DNA of 54,476 nt, from positions 1 through 54,476 of the forward strand of contig NZ_RAIR01000013.1 in NCBI RefSeq assembly GCF_003625485.1, read 5' to 3'. A program made the position numbers and the translations under genes. Origin of the DNA: Butyrivibrio sp. CB08 (GTDB lineage: Bacteria > Bacillota > Clostridia > Lachnospirales > Lachnospiraceae). The notes under the pieces are model-generated. The model was given only the letters and a program-made list of their open reading frames with translations. It did no database searches and was not told the origin of the DNA. Below, one piece after another: positions 39,191-47,631 of this stretch; within the stretch, counting starts at the first letter, position 1, and the number at the start of each line of letters is the position of its first letter.

Positions 39191-41197
39191 TTACTCTTCT
39201 AAAGCGTGATCAAGCCTCATAACTCTGCCCTTTTTGAGGATGAACTCACCGTTCATCTTCTTGATACGGGCGTATATCGTCTTGTCGCTGACTTCCATGT
39301 AAGACATCATGTCCTGTACCGTGACATTCCCGGTCATATTGCATGCATCATATGCTTTTCTGAATTCTTCTTCAGCTTCTTCTGTAGACTTAGAATTAGA
39401 ATTCTTCATCTTGCCTGCTGCCGAAGTACCCTGTGCAGGCATCTCTCCGAGGACACCTTTGTCATCAAGTACATGGAGCGGATATTCGAACCAGAAATTT
39501 ACAGGCACGATGTTCGGAAATTCTCGGAGTGATGACTCCAATCTCCAGGCTGATGCATTGCCATCCCGGACGTTGTTCTTGATGTCATCTGAAAGCTCAA
39601 GCTCTATCATGTCCAACTGTGCATCGGGATCCCTCGCAAATACACCGGACCCTGATGCTCTGTCCATTGCTTTCTTAGCACCCTGTGCTCCCTTTGAGTG
39701 ATGATGACAATACACAGTTGAGCAGCCTGTGAGGTTACAGATCTTATCAAACTGATTGCAGAACGCACCCATGTCCGAAGCCGAATTCTCATCACCCGTT
39801 ATGACCTTGTAGATAGGGTCGATTATGATGCAGTCAAAATGTTGGTCCCTGACCCTTCTTATGAGCTTTGGTACTAACTGGTCTAACGGAACCGCATGTC
39901 CCCTTAAGTTCCAGAGAACGATGCTGTCTGTGTTTGCCATAGGGATGCCCAGAGCCTCGTAAATCTTCAGGAATCTGTTTATGCAGCTAGGTGGGTCGAT
40001 CTCAAGGTTCACATACAAGACCCTGCCCTTCTGGCATTGGAATCCAAGCCACTTACGACCTTCAGCTATGGCCACACACAGCTCCATGAGAAGGAATGAC
40101 TTTCCTGCCTTCGAAGATCCTGAGATGAGCATCTTATGTCCTCGTCTGAGGATTCCCTGGATAAGTTCTTCCGGAAGTACGGGAGGGTCATCCTTGAAAG
40201 CTGAGAGAGGCTCCATATCTGGCATCTCATCATCTATACCTTCCGCAAAATCCATCCATTCAGTCCAACTCTTTCTGCCGATGTTCATATCCACTATGTA
40301 CTGCCTGTTCCCGTTACGAGTCACACCCGGCAGCCTCGAAAGGCGGCTCGGATTGCGGTTCTGCTTATCTATGACGCATCCCTTTTCTTCCAAGAAGGTG
40401 TAGAGGAAATCCACTCTCCTCCTATACTCCTCATAATCGGGAGCATCGACCTTCACTATCGCATGGAGCGATTTGCCTCCGCTATGCACAAGTACAGCTA
40501 TAGGAAGCTCCAACTTTCTGTACAGGAGGTCCTGCTCTGCTATGGGAAGGGTATCTGACTCGACAAGGGCATACTTGAACCTCGTCACGTTTTCATTCTT
40601 TACGCCTTTGCCATCGAGGGCATTGAACCTGATCCAAGCACCCACGTCAGGTTTCCAGTCTCCGATAGTAGCTCCGAGGTCATCCTTATACTTATCAAGG
40701 GATGCCAGTATCTCTTTTGCCTTCTTGTAATAGACACCTTTGGATGGAACCCATCTTCCGTCTGTGTCCTGCCATACGTCATTCGTTACATAGCCGACAT
40801 AGTCATCCGGCTCAAACAGCTCAGAGATATATCTCTTAAGGTCCTCTACTCCGTTCCAAGCTGCCTGCGGAGTGAATCCCGTGAAGCTCTCTCCGTCATA
40901 TTCGATGGCATCATCCCATCCAAGGGCATCCCCGATGTCAGGACCTGCTGTCCAACCTCGTTCCTTTGCCATCTGGACTATCGAGCCTGCCTTCACGGGC
41001 TTTCCGGATCCGTTGAAGGAATCCCACTTCTTTTCACACTCCCCCGGATGATAACGGCTGTCATCACGTGACCAGTCATCCCAGACAGAGCATGGGAATC
41101 CTGCATCCTTTAGGGCCATGCCGACTTTTATCCAGTCGGCACGGTCAAGATCTGATACAGGTATGGATCTTAGCGCTGATAAAATCTGCGTATCCAT
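39191..41197 (-). CDS. Phage primase/RepA-like helicase fusion
   Basis: The 668-aa protein has an N-terminal PriCT-2-like region (about 1-70: RSIPVSDLDRADWIKVGMALKDAGF), a primase-like middle part (PIAVLVHSGGKSLHAIVKVDA, GCVIDKQNRNPSRLSRLPGVTRNG) and a RecA/RepA-type ATPase with Walker A SGSSKAGKSF (about 355-365) and Walker B-like IIIDPIYKV. A winged-helix-like end follows (VQDMMSYMEVSDKTIYARIKKMNGEFI). It probably starts phage DNA replication. The ATG at 41197 shares a base with the stop of the Cys-rich gene (TGATG). Confidence 0.88.
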   Translation of the reverse strand: MDTQILSALRSIPVSDLDRADWIKVGMALKDAGFPCSVWDDWSRDDSRYHPGECEKKWDSFNGSGKPVKAGSIVQMAKERGWTAGPDIGDALGWDDAIEYDGESFTGFTPQAAWNGVEDLKRYISELFEPDDYVGYVTNDVWQDTDGRWVPSKGVYYKKAKEILASLDKYKDDLGATIGDWKPDVGAWIRFNALDGKGVKNENVTRFKYALVESDTLPIAEQDLLYRKLELPIAVLVHSGGKSLHAIVKVDAPDYEEYRRRVDFLYTFLEEKGCVIDKQNRNPSRLSRLPGVTRNGNRQYIVDMNIGRKSWTEWMDFAEGIDDEMPDMEPLSAFKDDPPVLPEELIQGILRRGHKMLISGSSKAGKSFLLMELCVAIAEGRKWLGFQCQKGRVLYVNLEIDPPSCINRFLKIYEALGIPMANTDSIVLWNLRGHAVPLDQLVPKLIRRVRDQHFDCIIIDPIYKVITGDENSASDMGAFCNQFDKICNLTGCSTVYCHHHSKGAQGAKKAMDRASGSGVFARDPDAQLDMIELELSDDIKNNVRDGNASAWRLESSLREFPNIVPVNFWFEYPLHVLDDKGVLGEMPAQGTSAAGKMKNSNSKSTEEAEEEFRKAYDACNMTGNVTVQDMMSYMEVSDKTIYARIKKMNGEFILKKGRVMRLDHALEE

Positions 41198-41400
41198 CAA
41201 TCTCTTCCTCCATGAGCCAGAGCATATGCCTTACACTCCTTGGCTACCTTCTTCATATCGACCTCTGACTTCGGCTTATAAAAAGGGCAGTCCTTCCTTC
41301 CGAAATCATTCTCACTGAGGCATACACACTGACCATTCTTATTTGCAAAGCAGTCATCATGTGTATCACATTGCGGCTTAGCGCCTATCGTTCTTCCCAT
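41197..41400 (-). CDS. Cys-rich small protein, 67 aa
   Basis: MGRTIGAKPQCDTHDDCFANKNGQCVCLSENDFGRKDCPFYKPKSEVDMKK has six Cys and one or two His in the first 40 residues, so it probably binds zinc or an iron-sulfur cluster. A short helical end follows. Similar small proteins lie beside phage helicase/primase genes, with unknown function. The ATG at 41400 has AGGAGG. It is coupled to the primase gene. Confidence 0.72.
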   Translation of the reverse strand: MGRTIGAKPQCDTHDDCFANKNGQCVCLSENDFGRKDCPFYKPKSEVDMKKVAKECKAYALAHGGRD

Positions 41401-41411
41401 AACGGTTCCTC

Positions 41412-42992
41412 CTATGGTGTGTATAATTGCGGCTGCATGCCATAAGGCACTCGCCAGTTATTGCCTGCAAGAAGACTTATCATCTTGCTTGCCATATCAA
41501 ACTGCCATGTCCCGACCCTACGGAATCCGTATCTCTCGAGACACCTTATCTGCTTGGGAGTCGCAAGTCCCTCTTCCTGCCTGCGCTTCAGCCTGTCTAT
41601 GAGAAGTGATGCCATTCCACAGTTTGTTACTGTCTCTGGGAATATCCCTCTCCTCTCAAGGAAATCGAGCTGAGCCTTTGACGCCGGTCCCATCTCCCAT
41701 GCAAAAGTCGGTTCATAGTTCGTTAAGTCTTCTGCCGATATCGAGAGAGCATATTGGAGCGGGTCCACGAGCTGCCTTTTGCGTTTGCGCATGGCTTCAA
41801 GTTCTCTTGCGAGTGCTTCTTCCCTTTCAGAAAGGACATCCCTTTCTGCTTCTTCCTCTGCCTGTAAAATGTCGATTTCTTCATCGTTACCCTCAACCTT
41901 CTTATCAATCATCTGTGCTATCTTTGCATCCTTTGATACAAGGGATGATGGCCTGCACAGGTCATGTCTTTCCGAGAGCCAGAGGAAATCCAATATGAGA
42001 AGGTCCTTCTTTCCCGGATAGAGCCTTGTACCTCTTCCTACCATCTGCTGATAAAGTCCTCTCACTCTGGTAGGCCTTAATACCACGATGCAGTCCACAG
42101 CGGGATTGTCATATCCTTCAGTCAGGAGCATCGAGTTGCAGAGAATCTGATACTTTCCATCCTCAAAGTCCTTAAGGATCTGCTGCCTGTCTGGAGAATT
42201 GCCATTGACCTCTGCTGCCCTGAATCCTCTTTTCTGTAACATCCTGCAGAACTTCTGGCTTGTCTCTACAAGCGGAAGGAACACCAATGTGCGCTCCCTT
42301 TCCTTGCAGTAACGGACCATCTCATCTGCAATCTGCTCTAAGTACGGCTCCAAAGCACATCCGATATCTCCTGCCGAGTAATCTCCGTTTGATACCTTCA
42401 CATCCGAGAGGTTCAGCTCCAAAGGGATCATCTGGGCTTTCACGGGAACAAGGTATCCGTCCTTTATCGCCTGAGACATCGTGTATTCATAAGCCATCGA
42501 ATCGTAGTATTCTCCAAGATTCCTCTTATCGCCTCTGTCTGGTGTCGCTGTAAGTCCAAGGACATCTGCACTGTCAAAGTGCTTCAGCACCCTCTGATAC
42601 GTGTCCGATAAGGAATGGTGGGCTTCGTCTACGATGAGTGTTTTGAAATAGTCCTTAGGAAACTGTATGAGCCTTTTCTCCTGTGCTATGGACTGGATAG
42701 AAGCTACAGTTATAGGAATGTAAGAGCCATAGCTCCTGCTCTCTGCTTTTTCAAGGATCGTATCCCTGCCTGTAAGTTTCTTGATCTTGTCTGATGCCTG
42801 CGTGAGAAGCTCTTCACGATGTGCAAGCACAAGGACTCTGCCGCCCTTATTGACTTCATCATCTGCAATCTGCCCCATCACTATTGTCTTGCCTGTCCCG
42901 GTGGGGAGATTAACGACCGTCTTATGACGGCCGCCATCCCATTCCCCGTGGGTGGAATCACAGGCATCCTTCTGATACTGCCGGAGTTCCAT
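41412..42992 (-). CDS. DEAD/DEAH-box superfamily 2 helicase
   Basis: The 526-aa protein has Walker A LPTGTGKT (29-36), DEAH in LIVDEAHHS, LGLTATPDR, and in the second RecA domain LLTEGYDNPAVDCIVVLRPTRV and QMVGRGTRLYPGK. A coiled coil (about 370-420) and a C-terminal helical domain of repeated KQIRCLERYG/KAQLDFLERRG segments, known from phage helicases of this type, follow. It probably unwinds DNA in replication or recombination. The ATG at 42992 has AAGGAGG. Confidence 0.93.
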   Translation of the reverse strand: MELRQYQKDACDSTHGEWDGGRHKTVVNLPTGTGKTIVMGQIADDEVNKGGRVLVLAHREELLTQASDKIKKLTGRDTILEKAESRSYGSYIPITVASIQSIAQEKRLIQFPKDYFKTLIVDEAHHSLSDTYQRVLKHFDSADVLGLTATPDRGDKRNLGEYYDSMAYEYTMSQAIKDGYLVPVKAQMIPLELNLSDVKVSNGDYSAGDIGCALEPYLEQIADEMVRYCKERERTLVFLPLVETSQKFCRMLQKRGFRAAEVNGNSPDRQQILKDFEDGKYQILCNSMLLTEGYDNPAVDCIVVLRPTRVRGLYQQMVGRGTRLYPGKKDLLILDFLWLSERHDLCRPSSLVSKDAKIAQMIDKKVEGNDEEIDILQAEEEAERDVLSEREEALARELEAMRKRKRQLVDPLQYALSISAEDLTNYEPTFAWEMGPASKAQLDFLERRGIFPETVTNCGMASLLIDRLKRRQEEGLATPKQIRCLERYGFRRVGTWQFDMASKMISLLAGNNWRVPYGMQPQLYTP

Positions 42993-43003
42993 GACGCACC
43001 TCC

Positions 43004-43486
43004 TTAATCAAAAGGAAGCTCATCTGCGCTGCCTTCCGGTACTGTCATGAACATGGCATCCCCGTCATAGTCGTAATACTTGGAAACCTTGTTGTTCTCT
43101 CTCTGTGAACCATCCTTGGCAGTGTACTTGTTCACGATGATGTGGACCCTGCCTGAAGAACCTACGACCTTGTTCCAATCCATGACGAGGCGCTCGCCCT
43201 TCTTTTTCATTCCGATGGCTCTGAAGAACTGTGACAGCTTCCACTCCATCTTCTTGTGGAGGATCAGGTCATCAAAGACATTCACTGTGCCATGCTCGGC
43301 ATCTGTGATTTTGAGTGTGAGCGTTGCCTTTGCACATGCACACATCTTCTCACTGCCAGGGAAGGATCCTCTCTCCATATTTGTTACCTCGAAGATGTAA
43401 TCACCTTCAGGCAGGACGATAAATTCGGAGCCATCATTCTCCAGGACACCGTCCCAATCCAAAGCCTCATTATTGAGCTCACCCAT
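43004..43486 (-). CDS. DUF669 protein, ssDNA-binding type
   Basis: The 160-aa protein (WDGVLENDGSEFIVLPEGDYIFEVTNMERGSF, LTLKITDAEHGTVNVFDDLILHKKMEWKLSQFFRAIG, and an acidic tail ending ADELPFD) matches DUF669, an OB-fold-like family thought to bind single-stranded DNA in phages. The acidic, Phe-ended tail (DELPFD) is typical of SSB-type partners. The ATG at 43486 has AAGGAGG. It sits between the Sak4-like ATPase and the helicase, as in many Firmicute phages. Confidence 0.9.
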   Translation of the reverse strand: MGELNNEALDWDGVLENDGSEFIVLPEGDYIFEVTNMERGSFPGSEKMCACAKATLTLKITDAEHGTVNVFDDLILHKKMEWKLSQFFRAIGMKKKGERLVMDWNKVVGSSGRVHIIVNKYTAKDGSQRENNKVSKYYDYDGDAMFMTVPEGSADELPFD

Positions 43487-43614
43487 AGTTTTTTCCTCCT
43501 TGGGTATCTGTGTAGGCATATTGCCTGTTTACTGTTACAGGTATAAAGCTCTTGGGAATTTCTCATTCTGAAACTAGATAGAAGAATTTTTGAAAAGAAT
43601 TTTTGAAAAAGTTT

Positions 43615-43643
43615 GGGACCCGGCAGAATACCGAGTCCCGATG
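43615..43643 (-). terminator. Hairpin between the small TM gene and DUF669
   Basis: GGGAC and CGG pair with CCG and GTCCC around a 7-nt loop; the minus-strand exit is AAACTTTTTC. Next to it, GAATTTTTGAAAA occurs twice in tandem (43578-43610). It may attenuate rather than fully stop the early transcript. Confidence 0.55.
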
Positions 43644-43657
43644 ATAATCTGAACCTA

Positions 43658-43861
43658 TCACTTGTACTCAAGGATGCTCTTCATCTCCGAGAGATCCTCT
43701 GAGATGCTCTCAAGCAGTTCCATGACAGTCTTGAGCTGCTTCTGTCTCTCACGCTTCTCAGCATTCCTTGTCTTGACCGCATCAGCTAGTGCAGTAATAA
43801 GTACAATGATGACTGCACAGATGCCTATACCGCATAAGATAACCTCGATAGCTTCAATCAT
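43658..43861 (-). CDS. Small membrane protein with coiled coil, 67 aa
   Basis: One hydrophobic helix (about 4-27, IEVILCGIGICAVIIVLITALAD) is followed by a charged coiled coil (KTRNAEKRERQKQLKTVMELLESISEDL). The N-terminus is probably outside. Phages carry such genes in early operons with no known role; membrane signalling or exclusion is possible. The start ATG overlaps the Sak4-like stop (ATGA). Confidence 0.7.
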   Translation of the reverse strand: MIEAIEVILCGIGICAVIIVLITALADAVKTRNAEKRERQKQLKTVMELLESISEDLSEMKSILEYK

Positions 43862-44805
43862 TTTGAATCACCGTCCTTTCTATTCTTCTCTACGATAGGA
43901 ACTATGTCCTTCCAATACTTGATGACCCAGCCTGTAAGAAATGCAGGCTCATACTCCTCGATAGGAGTCTCCGGAGGATACTTACCCTTCTTTACCACCA
44001 CATCTCTGAGTTCTTCATCTGTGATTCCTGAATCAGTCATCAGCTCATGGACCTGTTCTAATGGAGACTTGGGTCTGGGTGCTTTGCTATTAAAGAGATG
44101 TGCGATGCTCTTGAAACTGAAGTCCATCTCATCGGGAAGTCCATGCCTGTTCTTGGCATCCCAAGAAGCTGTGTGCGATGAATACATGACTCTCTTGGTA
44201 CCGCCTGTTCCCTTGTGGTGGTTCTTGTTATTCTCTGTAGAAACCACATAGGTCTTGAAGTTGGCAAAAAGCTGTATGTCACACCACTCCCTTACTAGAG
44301 GAGACACCTGCTTGGAAAGCTTGAGTTCATATCTGTCATAGGCACCCTGTTCATCAGGAAGCTCAAATTTCTTTATCTGTGTATGGCAACAGATGACCAC
44401 GTTCACACCTGCTTCGATAACTGAATCCAATGCCTTAAGGAAATCTGCAAAAGCCTCACGAAGATAGGTGTAGCCTTTGCCGTAGCCGATATCCTCAATG
44501 CCGCTAACATGCTGGCTTCGACATACATATGCCTCACAGAGATGTTCTGCCCAGTCCCCGGTATCCACGACCAGAGTCCTGCATACAGATGGATCCGCCA
44601 CGACATCCTTAGTAATCTGTAACAGCTCCTCCCAAGTCTCTGGCATCTGCGTTCTCGCTACATCCATTGAATCTGTACCTTTTTCAAGGTCAATGAACAG
44701 CGGATCCGGAAACTGCGCTGCAAATGTTGACTTGCCGATACCCTCGACTCCATCAATGACTACCCGGAGCGGTCGTGCTACCTTACCTTTTGAAATCTTT
44801 AACAT
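43858..44805 (-). CDS. Sak4-like RecA-fold ATPase
   Basis: The 315-aa protein has Walker A IDGVEGIGKSTFAAQ (about 17-31), a Walker B-like TLVVDTGDWAE, VNVVICCHTQ and a basic loop (NNKNHHKGTGGTKR). These are hallmarks of the AAA_24/Sak4 group of phage single-strand annealing or recombination proteins. The C-terminal tail is helical. With DUF669, Gp157 and RusA it makes a recombination-linked replication set. The ATG at 44805 has AAGGAGGAA. Confidence 0.9.
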   Translation of the reverse strand: MLKISKGKVARPLRVVIDGVEGIGKSTFAAQFPDPLFIDLEKGTDSMDVARTQMPETWEELLQITKDVVADPSVCRTLVVDTGDWAEHLCEAYVCRSQHVSGIEDIGYGKGYTYLREAFADFLKALDSVIEAGVNVVICCHTQIKKFELPDEQGAYDRYELKLSKQVSPLVREWCDIQLFANFKTYVVSTENNKNHHKGTGGTKRVMYSSHTASWDAKNRHGLPDEMDFSFKSIAHLFNSKAPRPKSPLEQVHELMTDSGITDEELRDVVVKKGKYPPETPIEEYEPAFLTGWVIKYWKDIVPIVEKNRKDGDSK

Positions 44806-44818
44806 GAATCATTCCTCC

Positions 44819-45328
44819 TTATCTAAGTGAACAGTTATTTTTTGTTACTAAGCTGACTCCCGGAATCTCGGTGTCATTCTTTACAAGCTTCTTTACCGCA
44901 TCCTTCATGATCTCTGGAGCAGGTGTGCGAATGCAATCATCGTGACCATTATCATGGAGCCAAGAGATTGTCAGCGCCTGATCAGTGACCTCAAGGCTCT
45001 CTGACTTCCTATATGAAAGAGTCGCAACTCCGAGGTCTTTCTTTACTCCTGCGCATTCCCTGTCAAGGATTCCTATGAGACGCTCTTCCTTATGTTCAAG
45101 AATCTGACGCCTTTTCTTAAGCCTGTCCTCTTCCGCTTTGATAGCTGCTACCTCTGAGCGGGTGTTGAGTGCTGCCTTCGCAAGATACTCGAGGATCCTG
45201 TCACGCTCCATCTCAAGAGTATCCAGTTCTTCCATCACCTGCTCTGTAACCTCATTGACCTCGCCATCTGCTTCATCAAGAATGTCTATTGCCTGCATTA
45301 TTGCCGCATTTACTTCGTACAGTTTCAT
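44819..45328 (-). CDS. Siphovirus Gp157 family protein
   Basis: The 169-aa protein (MKLYEVNAAIMQAIDILDEADGEV, LDTLEMERDRILEYLAKAALN, KSEVAAIKAEEDRLKKRRQILEHKEERLIGIL) has the long coiled coil typical of Gp157. Family members were tied to phage resistance in Streptococcus thermophilus (Sfi21) and are common in early operons. The ATG at 45328 has GAGAGGAGAAG; a longer frame to 45358 has none. Confidence 0.9.
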   Translation of the reverse strand: MKLYEVNAAIMQAIDILDEADGEVNEVTEQVMEELDTLEMERDRILEYLAKAALNTRSEVAAIKAEEDRLKKRRQILEHKEERLIGILDRECAGVKKDLGVATLSYRKSESLEVTDQALTISWLHDNGHDDCIRTPAPEIMKDAVKKLVKNDTEIPGVSLVTKNNCSLR

Positions 45329-45485
45329 TTCTTCTCCTCTCCAGATAATCCTCATCAAGGGATATATCTATTTGACACTTAAGCACCTTGAACCCAAAGT
45401 TAAGTGATACTGAAAAAGGATTTTTGTCAGTACACTGTGGTTTTGGGGTATTTCTTTTCTTACAGACTGTTTTTTTACTTGCCAT
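45276..45485 (-). CDS. Small basic protein overlapping the Gp157 gene
   Basis: The 69-aa, Cys/Lys/Arg-rich protein (MASKKTVCKKRNTPKPQCTDKNPFSVSLNFGFKVLKCQIDISLDEDYLERRRNE) starts at ATG 45485 with AGGAG and good spacing, which supports it as real. Its end overlaps the Gp157 gene by 53 nt, so the C-terminal part may be fortuitous. No family is recognised. Confidence 0.55.
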   Translation of the reverse strand: MASKKTVCKKRNTPKPQCTDKNPFSVSLNFGFKVLKCQIDISLDEDYLERRRNETVRSKCGNNAGNRHS

Positions 45486-45495
45486 GATGTTCTCC

Positions 45496-45696
45496 TTATT
45501 TTTCATTCTCACTAACTTCATGTATCTCAACCGACTCAATGTTCTGTCCGGGTTTTAACAGATAGACTGTTGTAAAGTCTCCGAACAGGAATTTTAGTAA
45601 TCTGACTGGAAGTCTGACATCTGCTCCTTCAAGAACTCTGTCTTTTCCTTTGCCACCGTCAGTAACATTGATTCTTACCTTATGTTTCTGTAGCAT
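45496..45696 (-). CDS. Small hypothetical protein, 66 aa
   Basis: MLQKHKVRINVTDGGKGKDRVLEGADVRLPVRLLKFLFGDFTTVYLLKPGQNIESVEIHEVSENEK reads as a compact beta-rich protein. The ATG at 45696 has AGGAGGTG. It is the first gene after the shared promoter-like element at 45734-45766. No family is known to me. Confidence 0.65.
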   Translation of the reverse strand: MLQKHKVRINVTDGGKGKDRVLEGADVRLPVRLLKFLFGDFTTVYLLKPGQNIESVEIHEVSENEK

Positions 45697-45733
45697 CGCT
45701 GCGCACCTCCTTCTTCATTGGTAGGAGTCCTCT

Positions 45734-45766
45734 GCTCCCTCGTATATAAAGCACCCAGACTTTTTT
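45734..45766 (-). promoter_or_regulatory. Third copy of the TATATAAAGC-type element
   Basis: The core TATATAAAGC (45743-45752) and the flanks GCTCC and CCCAGAC plus a T run match the two elements at 7454-7486 and 7530-7562 (their A runs are T here). It lies between the sigma-like gene and the gene at 45496, so it probably drives the early operon from that point. Confidence 0.45.
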
Positions 45767-45776
45767 CAGTTTGAAA

Positions 45777-46481
45777 CTACACCCTAAAAAATCTTTTGAT
45801 TTCTGCATTGTTTCTTATCTTTTCCACAATTCCATTCCAGATACGTCCTGCATATTGTCCTGAAGTCCCGATTACTTCACCCATCTGCTCGTTGGTCATC
45901 TGCTTACGAATCTTGCAATCATAAATAGTACGTTCCCTGTCACTGAACAACTCCGAAGCCATAAGTTCCTCCATGCAGCTGATAGGAGTCTCCTCTTCCT
46001 CAAAAAAGTTTGCTGTCTCATCAGGGAGGATTTCTCCTATGGTCGCACCGCCTGCAGCATCTACAGGAGCCTCCAGAGAAACATGACTTCTGTGGCTTCC
46101 TTCTGGTAGCTCTTCCTTACGAGGATCCCTACCATACTTGTCTCTGAACTTCTTTCTGAAAGAATCCACAGTCTGGTCATATTGCATCTGTGAGAAGGGA
46201 TCCAACTTACGTTCCTTATTGTTCTCCCTGACTTCTACATCATCGACCTTGGTATGCATAAGCTTTGTAATCCTTCTCTTCACATCGATGGTCACATCCA
46301 TAGTGGTATCTGTTTCAGGGTTGAAAATTGCTACGACATGCCCTTCATCATCAAATACTTTGTATGTTGCCCTTGGGTCTTTCTTTCTGAGTTCTGTCTC
46401 CTTCTCAGGATGCAATCTGATCTGCTCCTCTAATTCTTCAAGCTGTTTCTTGCTAAGGCATGGTGTTCTGCGGAACCTCAT
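45777..46481 (-). CDS. Sigma-region-4-like HTH protein
   Basis: The 234-aa protein has a charged N-terminal half (LEELEEQIRLHPEKETELRKKDP, TTMDVTIDVKRRITKLM) and a C-terminal HTH of sigma region 4 type (SDRERTIYDCKIRKQMTNEQMGEVIGTSGQYAGRIWNGIVEKI). The HTH suggests that it binds DNA or RNA polymerase. Position in the early operon suggests a phage transcription regulator, but the family is not one that I can name. The ATG at 46481 has AAAGGAG. Confidence 0.75.
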   Translation of the reverse strand: MRFRRTPCLSKKQLEELEEQIRLHPEKETELRKKDPRATYKVFDDEGHVVAIFNPETDTTMDVTIDVKRRITKLMHTKVDDVEVRENNKERKLDPFSQMQYDQTVDSFRKKFRDKYGRDPRKEELPEGSHRSHVSLEAPVDAAGGATIGEILPDETANFFEEEETPISCMEELMASELFSDRERTIYDCKIRKQMTNEQMGEVIGTSGQYAGRIWNGIVEKIRNNAEIKRFFRV

Positions 46482-46744
46482 AACGGGTCTCTCCTTTCGT
46501 TTTTGAATGGAGGGATAGACCCGACGTGTATTCCGCTATGGCTTCTGGCCATTACAAACAGGAATAGAACTGTCTTGATTCAGCTTTCCAGACCACTTCG
46601 TTAAAATGTTTATGTCTGTATTACTGAAATAGATCTATCCCTTTGGCCAAAGTTATTAGCATCTTGCGATGCTCATCTGACTTTCCAAATGAAATGGGAA
46701 GCCAGATCAAGACCGCAAATCTCTATCGTTAAGCTGTTTATGCC
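46482..46744 (-). promoter_or_regulatory. Long upstream region of the early operon with inverted repeats
   Basis: No gene is seen. GGGATAGA (46514-46521) and TCTATCCC (46634-46641) are exact complements 112 nt apart. CTTTGGCCAAAG (46641-46652) is a perfect palindrome, and AGCATC/GATGCT (46658-46673) a perfect hairpin. The early promoter must lie here; a structured leader is likely. Confidence 0.45.
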
Positions 46745-46746
46745 AC

Positions 46747-46789
46747 AAAAAAACGACCTGATACCCCTTGTCCGGAGTTTCAGGCCGTC
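46747..46789 (-). terminator. Terminator of the Cro-like gene
   Basis: ACGACCTGA and TCAGGCCGT pair (one mismatch), with a TTTTTTT exit on the minus strand, after the stop at 46807. Confidence 0.8.
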
Positions 46790-46806
46790 TAGCGACTCGA
46801 CGAAAC

Positions 46807-47220
46807 TTAATCTTTTACTTCTGTGTCTTTAACGTCATATGTACTTGTAATAGGATGAAGCCAGAATACTGATTTTACCCTGTCTCTCACGATTTCCAAC
46901 TTCTTTTCCTTCGGATACCAGACTGCCCTCAGCTTGTCCCCCTCCGATCTGAGTTCAACCTTTTCTTCGTTGTGTTGGAAACTTTTTCGAGAAAACTTAA
47001 CCAAATTGGAAAGTCGATGATCAAAAAAAATAGCGTCAAACTCTTCGAAATCCAATCCCAGAGCATCTGCTATGCTGATCATCTCATCAGCTTTAAACTT
47101 ATTTGACTCACTGCATTCCTTTTGACACATTGATTTTTCTGTAAGATGCAGCATCTTTGCCAGGTCTTTCTGGCGGATATTGCGCTCCACGCGCTTCGCT
47201 TTTAGAAGTCTTATGTTCAT
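46807..47220 (-). CDS. XRE-family regulator, Cro/anti-repressor position
   Basis: The 137-aa protein begins with an HTH (MNIRLLKAKRVERNIRQKDLAKMLHLTEKSMCQKECSESNKFKADEMISIADALGLDFEEFDAIFFDHRL), followed by a beta-rich part (VELRSEGDKLRAVWYPKEKKLEIV). It lies head-to-head with the repressor gene at 47632 and is read from a promoter whose spacer is an operator, so it should be the first gene of lytic growth. The ATG at 47220 is preferred, with GAGGAG at good spacing; another ATG is two codons upstream. Confidence 0.85.
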   Translation of the reverse strand: MNIRLLKAKRVERNIRQKDLAKMLHLTEKSMCQKECSESNKFKADEMISIADALGLDFEEFDAIFFDHRLSNLVKFSRKSFQHNEEKVELRSEGDKLRAVWYPKEKKLEIVRDRVKSVFWLHPITSTYDVKDTEVKD

Positions 47221-47226
47221 ACACAT

Positions 47227-47616
47227 CTCCTCCTCGTATTATACGTACATTATACTTTCCTATCTGGAAAGTGTCAACACCATTAATAAATCCCCGTTTC
47301 ATGCGCTTACAATTAATTTATAATTATATAAAATAAAATTTTATATAATTACAGTTTTCCATATTGACACAAATGGAAAGTTTTATTATACTTTTGGTTA
47401 AGTTGATAAAGATCCTCCTCATTAATGATGGATAATAATGATAATGATGAAGGTTACTTCTGTCTTAGTCAATGCGCATAAGCATAAGGCCAGTAAAGTA
47501 TAACAGTGATAGAAACATAGGGAGAAGTATTGGAAAAGGTTACCCGGGAATATACACTACACTGCTAAAAGGTAAGGCAACTGACAAGCGCCAAACAGAG
47601 CAGAATTTAATTAGAA
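47227..47616. promoter_or_regulatory. Lysogeny switch region: two divergent promoters with operators
   Basis: Minus promoter: TTGACA (47277-47272), a 17-bp spacer and TATAAT (47254-47249), with a perfect palindrome ACTTTCC-TATCT-GGAAAGT (47254-47272) filling the spacer. Plus promoter: TTGACA (47364-47369), a 17-bp spacer and TATACT (47387-47392), with TGGAAAGT in the spacer and TTTTCC just upstream. Between them a 29-nt palindrome with perfect 13-bp AT-only arms stands at 47322-47350. About 220 nt lie between the plus start and the repressor ATG without a convincing gene. Confidence 0.85.
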
Positions 47617-47631
47617 ATGAGGATTACGCAT

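Noticed and set aside
47430..47480. Short plus frame after ATGATGGATAATAATGATAATG before the repressor
   Set aside because: It has no ribosome site, only 18 codons and Asn/Asp-rich repeats, so it is more likely leader sequence.
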